From NCBI RefSeq assembly GCF_003086295.3, contig NC_092040.1, positions 54,353,559-54,417,558 on the forward strand: a stretch of 64,000 bases of DNA, read 5' to 3'. Made by a program: the position numbers and the translations under genes. Below are positions 45,226-54,124 of the stretch, in pieces. The stretch's first letter is position 1. Each line of letters starts with the position of its first letter. The DNA comes from Arachis hypogaea (lineage: Eukaryota; Streptophyta; Magnoliopsida; Fabales; Fabaceae). The notes under the pieces are model-generated. The model was not told where the DNA came from and made no database searches. It saw nothing but the letters and a program-made list of their open reading frames with translations.

Positions 45226-47030
45226 TGATGAGCGGATAATTTATACGCTTTTTGGCATTGTTTTCATATAGTTTTTAGTAAGTTTAAGCTACTTTTAGGG
45301 ATGTTTTCACTAGTTTTGATGTTAAATTCACATTTCTGGACTTTACTATGAGTTTGTGTGTTTTTCTGTGATTTCAGGTAAATTCTGACTGAAATTGAGG
45401 GATTTGAGCAAAACTCTGAAGAAGGCTGACAAAAGGACTGCTGATGCTGTTGGAATCTGACCTTCCTGCACTCGAAATGGATTTTCTGGAGCTACAGAAA
45501 TCCAATTGGCGCGCTCTCAACGGCGTTGGAAAGTAGACATCCAGGGCTTTCCAGCAATATATAATAGTCCATACTTTATTCGAAGAATGACGACGTAACT
45601 TGGCGTTAAACGCCAAGTACACGCTTCTGTCTGGAGTTAAACGCCAGAAAAACGTCATGATCCGGAGTTGAACGCCCAAAACACGTCATAACTCAGAGTT
45701 CAACGCCAAGATATGCCTTAGCACGTGAATTCATCAAGCTCAGCCCAAGCACACACCAAGTGGGCCCCGGAAGTGGATTTATGCATCAATTACTTACTCA
45801 TGTAAACCCTAGCAGCTAGTCTAGTATATATAGGACATTTATCTATTGTATTAGACATCTTTTGACCATCTTTTGACCACTTTAAGTCTTTCATTATTCG
45901 GTCACTTGATCATGGAGAGGGCTGGCCATTCGGCCATGCCTGAACCCTTTGCTTATGTATTTTCAACGGTGGAGTTTCTGCACACCATAGATTAAGGGTG
46001 TGGAGCTCTGCTGTACCTCAAGTATTAATGAAATTCTATCTTCTTTTATTCAAATCTCTCTTATTCTTATTCCAAGATATTCATTCGTACCCAAGAACAT
46101 GATGAATGTGATGAGTCAGATTACCCTCATTATCATTCTCACTTATGAATGCGCGTGATTGACAACCATGTCCGTTCTACATGCAACAGAGCTTGAATGC
46201 GTATCTCTTAGATTCCCCAACAGAATCTTCATGGTATAAGTTAGATAGTTGGCGACATTCATCTGGATCCGGAAAGTCCAACCTTGTCTGTGGTGTTCCG
46301 AGTAGGATCCTGGGAGTCCGGAAAGTCCAACCTTGTCTGTGGTGTTCCGAGTAGGATTCCGATCATGAGTGACCGTGACGTGCTTCAAACTTTAACCTGC
46401 TGGGCGTTGGTGACAGACGCAAAAGAGGGATTCTATTCCAGTAGGAGCGGGAACCAACCGGTGATTAGCCGTACTGTGACAGAGTGCGTTTGCATAGTTT
46501 TCACTGCGAGGATGGGATGTAGCCATCAGCCATGGGTGATGCCTCCAGACTGGTTAGCTGTGCGAGTGACAGCCGCACAGGTTATTTCCCCGTGAGGAAT
46601 GAAAGTAGCCACAGTTGATGGTGAACCCCTATACAAAGCTTGCCATGGAAAGGAGTAAGAAGAATTGAGTAGAAGCAGTAGGAGAGCAGGCGTGCTTGAG
46701 CCATGCAGCAGCTGTATATACTTAAAAGATACCTCTACCAATGAATCTGCATAAGTGTTCTATCCCTTTTATTATTTCTTCTTTTTATTATTAATTATTC
46801 GAAAACCCATAAACTATTTTAATCTGCCTAACTGAGATTTGCAAGGTGACCATAGCTTGCTTCATACCAACAATCTCTGTGGATTCGACCCTTACTCACG
46901 TAAGGTTATTACTTGGACGACCCAGTACACTTGCTGGTTAGTTGAACGAGATTGTGAAGAAAATAAACAATGCCCTCAGAGTATACATCCTTTATAAATA
47001 CATAACAAGTGATCACAATTTCGTCCACCA
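45226..47030 (+). repeat. 5' LTR of copy B
   Basis: TGATGAGCGG to TTTCGTCCACCA. It has four palindrome units (starts 45602, 45633, 45664, 45695), a TATA box (TATATATA, 45825-45832), and a 49-bp tandem duplication around 46268-46365 carrying the segment tccggaaagtccaacc twice. It is longer than copy A's LTR through this duplication and a short extra stretch at about 46525-46615. Confidence 0.92.
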
Positions 47031-47036
47031 AGTTTT

Positions 47037-47054
47037 TGGCGCCGTTGCCGGGGA
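47037..47054 (+). promoter_or_regulatory. Primer-binding site of copy B
   Basis: TGGCGCCGTTGCCGGGGA six bases after the LTR end; Athila-type, probably tRNA-Asp. Confidence 0.85.
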
Positions 47055-48601
47055 TTGTTCGAGTATGGACAACTGACGGTTCATCTTGTTGCTCAGATTA
47101 GGTAATTTTCTTTTCAAAAATCTTTTTCAAAATTTTTCTTTTATTTTTCGTTTTTCCAAAAATGTTTTTCGAAAAAAATCAATAAAAATACAAAAAAAAA
47201 TTAGAAAATCATAAAAATCAAAAATATTTTGTGTTTCTTGTTTGAGTCTTGTGTTAATTTTTAAGTTTGGTGTCAAGTGCATGCTTTTAAAATTTTTCTT
47301 GCATTGTTTTCGAAAATTCATGCATTCATAGTGTTCTTCATGATCTTCAAGTTGTTCTTGACAAGTCCTCTTGTTTGATCTTGATGATTTCTTGTTTTGT
47401 GTCTTTTGTTGTTTTTCATGTGCATTTTTGCATTCATAATTTTCATGCATTAAAGATTTCTAAGTTTGGTGTCTTGCATGTTTTCTTTGCATCAAAAATT
47501 TTTCAAAATTATGTTCTTGATGTTCATCATGATCTTCATAGTGTTCTTGGTGTTCATCTTGACATTCATAGCATTCTTGCATGCATCTTGTGTCTTGATC
47601 CAAAATTTTCACGTTTTGGGTCATTTTTGTGTTTTTCATTCAAAATTTGATTTCAAAAATATCTTTTCCTTATTTCCCTCCAAAATTTCGAAATTTTGGG
47701 ATTGACTTGGTCAAAAATTTTCAAAATTAGTTGTTTCTTACAAGTCAAGTCAAAATTTCAATTTTAAAAATCTTATCTTTTCAAAATCTTTTTCAAAAAT
47801 CATATCTTTTTCATTTTTTTTATTATTTTCGAAAATTTCAAAAATATTTTTCAAAATATTTTCAAAATCTTTTTCTTATCTTTTTATCCAATTTTCGAAA
47901 AATTAGCTAACAATTAATGTGATTGGTTCAAAAATTTGAAGTTTGTTACTTTCTTGTTAAGAAAGGTTCAATCTTTAAGTTCTAGAATCTTATCTTGTAG
48001 TTTCTTGTTAGTTAAGTAATTTTTAAAATTAAATCTTTTTTTTTAAATATCTTTTTCAAATATATCTTTTTATCTTTTATCTTATCTTTTTCAAAAAATT
48101 TTATCTTTTTCAAAATTTGATTTCAAAATATCTTATCTAACCTCTTATCTTCTTATCTTTTTCAAAACTTGATTTCAAATCTTTTTCAATCAACTAACTA
48201 ACTCCTTGTTTGTTTCTTATCTTTTTCAAAACCACCTAACTACTTTTCCCTCTCTAAATTTTCGAAAATTCTCCCTCTCTTTTTCAAAAAAAATTCTTTT
48301 TGTTTTAAATTTTAATTTTAATCTCATCTTATCTTTAATTTTCGAAAATTACTAACCTCTTTTTCAAAATTATTTTCAAAAATCTTCTTTTCTTTTTCTA
48401 TTTTAATTATTTAATTACTAACACTTCTCCTCACCTCTCTTCATTCATATCCTAACATCTCATCTCACATCTCTGCCATCCTCACAGTTGTGTTTCTTTT
48501 CCACTCTTCTTCTACCCCTTTCTTCTTCTACTAACATAAAGGAATCTCTATACTGTGACATAGAGTATTCCTCTTTCTTTTCTTGTTTTCTTCTCTTTCT
48601 T
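47055..48601 (+). other. Leader of copy B with pre-gag hairpin
   Basis: Non-coding. AAGTTTGGTGTC occurs at about 47264 and 47461. From about 47750 to 48400 it consists of degenerate tatctttttcaaaa repeats with TTTTCGAAAA palindromes. A hairpin at 48541-48571 pairs GGAAT-CTCTAT with ATAGAG-T-ATTCC around an ACTGTGAC loop and ends 30 nt before the gag ATG. Confidence 0.75.
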
Positions 48602-50923
48602 ATGAGCAGGAACAAGGATAAAGGCACTCTTGTTGAAGCTGATCCAGAACCTGAAAGGACTCTGAAGAGAAAATTAAGAGAAGCTAAATTACAACAATCC
48701 AGAAACAACCTTTTAGAAATTTTCGAACAAGAGAAGGACATGGCAGCCGAAAATAATAATAATAATAATGCAAGGAGAATGCTTGGTGACTTCACAAAGC
48801 CAACATCCAAGTTTGATGGAAGAAGCATCTCCATTCCTGCCATTGGAGCCAATAACTTTGAGCTTAAGCCTCAACTAGTTGCATTAATGCAACAAAACTG
48901 CAAGTTTTATGGACTTCCATCTGAAGATCCTTATCAGTTTTTAACTGAATTCTTGCAAGTCTGTGATACTGTAAAGACGAATGGAGTTAATCCTGAAGTC
49001 TACAGACTCATGCTTTTCCCTTTTGCTGTAAGAGACAGAGCTAGAATATGGTTGGATTCACAACCTAAGGATAGCCTGGACTCCTGGGATAAGCTGGTCA
49101 CTGCCTTCTTAGATAAGTTCTTTCCTCCTCAAAAGCTGAGCAAGCTGAGAGTGGATGTTCAAACCTTCAAACAAAAAGATGGTGAATCCCTCTATGAAGC
49201 TTGGGAAAGATACAAGCAGCTGACCAAGAGATGTCCATCTGACATGTTTTCTGAATGGACCCTACTAGATATATTCTATTATGGTCTCTCTGAATTTTCG
49301 AAAATGTCACTGGACCATTCTGCAGGTGGATCTATTCACCTGAAGAAAACGCCTGAAGAGGCTCAAGAACTCATTGACATGGTTGCAAACAACCAGTTCA
49401 TGTATACCTCTGAGAGGAATTCCGTGAATAATGGGGTCCCTCAGAAGAAGGGAGTTCTTGAAATTGATGCTCTGAATGCCATACTGGCTCAGAACAAAGT
49501 GTTGACTCAACAGGTCAACATGATCTCTCAAAATCTGAATGGATTGCAACATGCATCCAACAGTACTAGAGAGGCAGCTTCTGAAGAAGCTTATGATCCT
49601 GAGAACCCTGCCATGGCAGAGGTTAATTACATGGGTGAACCATATGGAAATACCTATAACCCATCATGGAGAAATCATCCAAATTTCTCCTGGAAGGATC
49701 AACAAAAACCTCAACAAGGTTTTAACAATGGTGGACGCAATAGGCTGAATAATAGTAAGCCATATCCATCATCTTCTCAGCAACAGACAGAGAACTCTGA
49801 ACAAAATAATTCTAAATTAGCCAATATAGTCTCTGATCTGTCAAAGGCCACTTTCAGTTTCATGAATGAAACCAGATCTTCCATTAGAAATCTGGAAGCA
49901 CAAGTGGGTCAGCTGAGTAAGAAAGTTATTGAAACTCCTCCCAGTACTCTCCCAAGCAATACAGAAGAGAATCCAAAAGGAGAGTGCAAAGCCATTGACT
50001 TAGTCAACATGGCCGAATGCACTAGGGAGGAGGAGGACGAAAATCCCAGTGAGGAAGATCTCCTGGGATGTCCTCCAAGCAAGAAGGAGCTTCCTAATAA
50101 GGATCCTGAGGAATCTGAGGCTCACACAGAGACCATAGAGATTCCATTAAATCTCCTTCTGCCATTCATGAGCTCTAACTATTATTCATCCTCTGAAGAG
50201 GATGAAGATGTGACTGGTGAGCAAGTTGCTCAATATCTAGGAGCTATCATGAAACTGAATGCCAAGCTATTTGGTAATGAGACTTGGGAAAGTGAACCTC
50301 CCTTGTTCATTGGTGATTTGGATACTTGGATTCAGGAAACTCTACCTCAAAAGAGACAAGATCCTGGCAAGTTCTTAATACCTTGCACCATTGGCACCAT
50401 GAGCTTTGAAAAAGCTCTGTGTGATCTTGGGTCAGGGATAAACCTTATGCCACTCTCTGTAATGGAGAAGCTAGGAATCATTGAGGCACAACCTGCCTTG
50501 TTCTCATTACAATTGGCAGATAAGTCAGTGAGACAAGCTCATGGGATAGTAGAGGACGTGCTTATAAAAGTTGAAGACTTTTACATCCCTGCTGATTTCA
50601 TAATCCTAGATACTAGGAAGGAAGATGATGAATGCATCATCCTAGGAAGACCTTTCCTAGCCACAGCAGAAGCTGTGATAGATGTCAACAGAGGAGAGTT
50701 AGTCCTTCAATTAAATGGAGAATACCTTGTGTTTCAAGCACATGGCAATCCCTCTGTGACAAAAGAGAGTAAGCATGAAGAGCTTCTCTCAGTTCAAGGT
50801 CAAGAAGAGCCCACACAGTCAAACTCTAAGTTTGGTGTTGTGAAGCCACAACCAAACTCTAAGTTTGGTGTTCAAACCCCATATCCAAACTCTAAGTTTG
50901 GTGTTGGGACTAGACAACATTGA
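48602..50923 (+). CDS. Copy B Gag-protease polyprotein, intact
   Basis: The ATG at 48602 is chosen because copies A and C start at the same place (MSRNKDKG); an in-frame ATG at 48488 adds 38 residues that A and C lack. The 773-residue product has a basic N-terminus, an Athila capsid region (about 60-270: IPAIGANNFELKPQLVALMQ, GESLYEAWERYKQLTKRC), an Asn/Gln-rich linker without zinc knuckle (FSWKDQQKPQQGFNNGGRNR), an acidic stretch (YSSSEEDEDVTGEQVAQYLG) and an aspartic protease-like domain (KALCDLGSGINLMPLSVMEK, GRPFLATAEAVIDVNRGELV). The end has three PNSKFGV-type repeats, encoded by the AAGTTTGGTGTT word. It should form particles around element RNA. No RT follows. Confidence 0.9.
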   Translation: MSRNKDKGTLVEADPEPERTLKRKLREAKLQQSRNNLLEIFEQEKDMAAENNNNNNARRMLGDFTKPTSKFDGRSISIPAIGANNFELKPQLVALMQQNCKFYGLPSEDPYQFLTEFLQVCDTVKTNGVNPEVYRLMLFPFAVRDRARIWLDSQPKDSLDSWDKLVTAFLDKFFPPQKLSKLRVDVQTFKQKDGESLYEAWERYKQLTKRCPSDMFSEWTLLDIFYYGLSEFSKMSLDHSAGGSIHLKKTPEEAQELIDMVANNQFMYTSERNSVNNGVPQKKGVLEIDALNAILAQNKVLTQQVNMISQNLNGLQHASNSTREAASEEAYDPENPAMAEVNYMGEPYGNTYNPSWRNHPNFSWKDQQKPQQGFNNGGRNRLNNSKPYPSSSQQQTENSEQNNSKLANIVSDLSKATFSFMNETRSSIRNLEAQVGQLSKKVIETPPSTLPSNTEENPKGECKAIDLVNMAECTREEEDENPSEEDLLGCPPSKKELPNKDPEESEAHTETIEIPLNLLLPFMSSNYYSSSEEDEDVTGEQVAQYLGAIMKLNAKLFGNETWESEPPLFIGDLDTWIQETLPQKRQDPGKFLIPCTIGTMSFEKALCDLGSGINLMPLSVMEKLGIIEAQPALFSLQLADKSVRQAHGIVEDVLIKVEDFYIPADFIILDTRKEDDECIILGRPFLATAEAVIDVNRGELVLQLNGEYLVFQAHGNPSVTKESKHEELLSVQGQEEPTQSNSKFGVVKPQPNSKFGVQTPYPNSKFGVGTRQH

Positions 50924-51155
50924 CTTGATTGCTCTGTGGCTCCATGAGAGCCACTGTCAAGCTATTGACATTAAAGAAGCGCTTGTTGGGAGGCAACCCA
51001 ATTTTATTTATCTAATTTTATTTTATTTTGTTTCTTTGTTATTTTTGTGTTTAATTAGGTACATGATCATGAGGAGTCACGAAAAAAATCAAAAAAATTA
51101 AAAACAGAGTCAAAAACAGAAGAAAAAATTTTTCACCCTGGAGGACGCACGGGCC
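50924..51155 (+). other. Copy B post-gag tail
   Basis: Carries the conserved tail motif (GACATTAAAGAAGCGCTTGT, 50967-50986, then GGGAGGCAACCCAA), then AT-rich sequence with cacgaaaaaaatcaaaa. The site homologous to copy B's own insertion point in A is here (catgaggagtcacg, about 51068). Confidence 0.7.
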
Positions 51156-51391
51156 GGCGTTCAGCGCCCAGAAGATGCATCTGGTGGGCGTTCAACGCCA
51201 GAACAGAGCATCTTCCTGGCGCTGAACGCCCAAAACAAGCAACATCCTGGCGTTTAACGCCAGGATGCGCACGCAGAGGACAATCTGGCGCTGAACGCCA
51301 GAAAGAAGCTTGAAACTGGCGTTCAACGCCAGAATCAAGCATCACATGGGCGTTTAACGCCCAGAACATGCACCAATGGGCGTTTGAACGC
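51156..51391 (+). repeat. 31-bp palindrome array of copy B (eight units)
   Basis: Core GGCGTTYAACGCC and variants. Unit starts at 51156, 51187, 51218, 51249, 51287, 51318, 51349 and 51379, so spacing is 31 bp except one 38 and one 30. Between cores a weaker consensus (cagaa-aagcatc) shows that it is a tandem 31-mer. One unit reads GGGCGTTTAACGCCC, with both arms changed together. Confidence 0.9.
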
Positions 51392-51446
51392 CAGAATGGT
51401 GCATGAAGGCAATTTACACGCCTATAGGGTGAAGGAATGGTATTTC

Positions 51447-51520
51447 TTTTCACCTCAGGACCTGTGGACCCCACAGGATCCCCACCTCAGGACCTGTGGA
51501 CCCCACAGGATCCCCACCTA
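51447..51520 (+). repeat. Tandem duplication of a hairpin segment
   Basis: ctcaggacctgtggacccca and caggatcccca occur twice in a row. Each copy can form a stem CTGTGG/CCACAG closed by ACC. Copy A has a degenerate pair (about 56310-56370); copy C has one (about 63597-63630). Confidence 0.75.
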
Positions 51521-51709
51521 CCTTTTCTTTTAATCCTATTCACACTCTCCTAATCCAAATCTCATTTTCAATGTCACCCTTCCCAAAAACCTTCACCATT
51601 CACATCAACCTCCTCTTCCCCATAAACCCCACCTACCCCCATTACATTCAAATTCAATTTCCCACCCATTCCCACCCAAAATGGCCGAAACCTAACCCTC
51701 CCCCCTCCC

Positions 51710-51717
51710 TATAAATA
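51710..51717 (+). promoter_or_regulatory. Internal TATA box upstream of ORF2, copy B
   Basis: TATAAATA in a C-rich context, 199 bp before the ORF2 ATG. It is followed by cttcttcattttcacacaac, where a plant transcription start about 30 bp downstream would fall. The same arrangement is at 56602 in copy A and 63841 in copy C. Confidence 0.65.
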
Positions 51718-51836
51718 CCTCCCTTTTCTTCTTCATTTTCACACAACATAACCCCTTCTTCTCTACATAGCCGAACCCACTTCTCTCCCTCTCTTCCAAA
51801 TTCTCTTCTTCTTCTTCTTCTACTCTTCTTTTCTTT

Positions 51837-51870
51837 TTGCTCGAGGACGAGCAAATTTTAAGTTTGGTGT
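51837..51870 (+). promoter_or_regulatory. Stem-loop plus AAGTTTGGTGT module before ORF2, copy B
   Basis: TTGCTCGAGGACGAGCAA (7-bp stem, AGGA loop), then AAGTTTGGTGTGG. It lies in the presumed ORF2 5' UTR, 40 nt before the ATG. Confidence 0.75.
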
Positions 51871-51908
51871 GGTAAAAAGCCTAGCTTTTTATTTTTCATT
51901 CACCATCA

Positions 51909-53044
51909 ATGGCACCCAAGACCGGAGTTTCCTCAAGAAAAGGAAAAGGGAAGGCAAAAGCTTCCACTTCCGAATCATGGGAAAAGGAGAGATTCATCTC
52001 CAAGAGCCACCAAGACCACTTCTATGATGTTGTGGCAAAGAAGAGGGTGATCCCTGAGGTCCCCTTCAAGCTCAAAAAGAATGAGTATCCGGAAATCCGA
52101 CATGAGATCCAAAGAAGAGGGTGGGAAGTCATAACCAACCCCATGCAACAAGTCGGATTACTGATGGTTCAAGAGTTCTATGCTAATGCATGGATCACAA
52201 GGAACCATGATCAAAGTATGAACCCGAATCCAAAGAACTATCTCACAATGGTTCGGGGGAAATACTTAGATTTCAGTCGGAAAATGTGAGGTTGGCGTTT
52301 CATCTACCCATGATGCAAGGTGATGAACGCCCCTACACAAGGAGGGTCAACTTCAATCAAAGGTTGGACCAAGTCCTAATGGACATTTGTGTGGAAGGCG
52401 CCCAATGGAGAGTAGACTCCAAAGGCAAACCGGTCCAACTAAGAAGACTGGACCTCAAGCCTGTAGCTAGAGGATGGCTGGAGTTCATCCAAAGATCCAT
52501 CATCCCTACAAGCAACCGATCTGAAGTTACTGTGGATCGGGCAATCATGATTCATAGCATCATGATTGGAGAGGAAGTAGAGGTCCATGAAGTCATAGCC
52601 AATGAACTCTACAAAATAGCTGACAAGCCTTCATACATGGCACGGCTAGCCTTCCCCCACCTCATATGCCATCTATGTTATTCAGCTGGAGTTATCATAG
52701 ATGGAGATGTCTCCATTGAAGAAGACAAGCCCATCACAAAGAAGAGGATGGAGCAAACAAGGGAAGTTCCTCACGGCCCTCAAGAAGAACATGAGGAAGT
52801 TCATCAACAAATGCCTCATGGAATGCACTTTCCTCCTAACAACTATTGGGAGCAACTCAGTACCTCCTTAGAAGACTTGAGCCATAATGTGGAACAACTA
52901 AGGGTGGAACACCATGAACACGCCCTCACTCTCCAAGAAATAAGAGAAGATCAAAGAGCTATGAGAGAGGAGCAACAAAGGCAAGGAAGGGACATAGAAG
53001 AGTTGAAGAACATCATTGGTACTTCAAGAAGAAGACGCCACTAA
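51909..53044 (+). pseudogene. Copy B ORF2 (env-position protein), 1-bp frameshift
   Basis: ATG at 51909 opens a basic, Ser-rich N-terminus (MAPKTGVSSRKGKGKAKAST) and a conserved domain: FISKSHQDHFYDVVAKKRVI, IRHEIQRRGWEVITNP, VQEFYANAWIT and TMVRGKYLDFS. At about 52283 one base is missing compared with copy A, giving a stop at 52287. The frame resumes as MRLAFHLPMMQGDERPYTRR. It continues to a helical C-terminus (LEDLSHNVEQLRVEHHEHAL and REEQQRQGRDIEELKNIIGT) that is probably a coiled coil, and ends RRRRH. The family resembles the putative plant transposon protein domain found in Athila-like elements at the env position. No signal peptide or membrane segment is seen, so a true envelope role is doubtful. 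Confidence 0.75.
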
Positions 53045-54124
53045 GAGGTGGATTCATTCCTTGTTCTTTATTTTCTTTCTGTTTTCGGTTTTTAAGTATT
53101 ATGTTTGTCTATGTTTTTGTGTCTTTACTTCATGATCATTAGTATGTAACCATGCCTTAAAGATTATGAATAATTCCATGAATCCTTCACCTCTCTTAAA
53201 AGAAAAATGTTTTAATTCAAAAGAACAAGAAGTACATAATTTTCGAAATTATTAGTGAATTTAATTTAATTATATTGATGTGGTGGCAATAATTTTTGTT
53301 TTCTGAATGAATGCTTGAACAGTGCATATTTTTGATCTTGTTGTTTATGAGTGTTAAAATTGTTGGCTCTTGAAAGAATGATGAACAAAGAGAAATGTTA
53401 TTGATGAACTGAAAAATTCATGAATTGATTCTTGAAGCAAGAAAAAGCAGTGAAAAAAAAAGTGGAGAAAAAAAAAAATAAATAAATAGAAAGAAAAAGC
53501 AAGCAGAAAAAGCCAATAGCCCTTAAAACCAAAAGGCAAGGGTAGCAAGGATCCAAGGCTTTGAGCATTAATGGATAGGAGGGCCCAAGGAAATTAAAAA
53601 TCCAGGCCTAAGCGGCTAAAACAAGCTGTCCCTAACCATGTGCTTGTGTCATGAAGGTCCAAGTGAAAAGCTTGAGACTGAGTGGTTAAAGTCGTGATCC
53701 AAAGCTAAAGAGTGTGCTTAAGAGCTCTGGACACCACTAACTGGGGACTTTAGCAAAGCTGAGTCACAATCTGAAAAGGTTCACCCAGTTATGTGTCTGT
53801 GGCATTTGTGTATCCGGTGGTAATACTGGAAGACAAAGTGCTTAGGGCCAAGGCCAAGACTCATAAAGTAGCTGTGTTCAAGAATCAACATGCCTAACTA
53901 GGAAAGTCAATAACACTATCTGAAATTCTAAGTTCCTAGAGAAGCCAATCACTCTAAACTTCAAAGGAAAAAGTGAGATGCCAAAACTGTTCAGAAGCAA
54001 AAAGCTACAAGTCCCGCTCATCTAATTAAATTAATATTCATTGATATTTTGGACTTTTCTCTTCTTTTTATCCTATTTGATTTTCAGTTGCTTGGGGACA
54101 AGCAACAATTTAAGTTTGGTGTTG
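53045..54124 (+). other. Copy B 3' internal non-coding region
   Basis: No ORF. It ends with the stem-loop TTGCTTGGGGACAAGCAA (54088-54105), then AAGTTTGGTGTTG directly joined to the 3' LTR. A canonical polypurine tract next to the LTR is not visible. The reverse-strand fragment at 31531-32688 matches this stretch. Confidence 0.75.

Noticed and set aside
46284..46595. 103-codon open frame present in both LTRs of copy B
   Set aside because: It is identical only because the LTRs are identical; it is absent from copy A's LTR and crosses the tandem duplication.
48488..48601. Upstream in-frame ATG as the start of copy B Gag
   Set aside because: Copies A and C do not keep the extension; the hairpin lies in it; MSR(N/S)K at 48602 is shared by all three.
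48460..48852. Open frame on the minus strand over the gag start
   Set aside because: Antisense shadow of a conserved gag; no domain, and it covers the leader hairpin.
51156..51391. Regular repeats resembling a CRISPR array
   Set aside because: Plant nuclear context, 13-17 bp cores, spacers related to each other, and the same arrays inside LTRs; this is a tandem 31-mer and not CRISPR.
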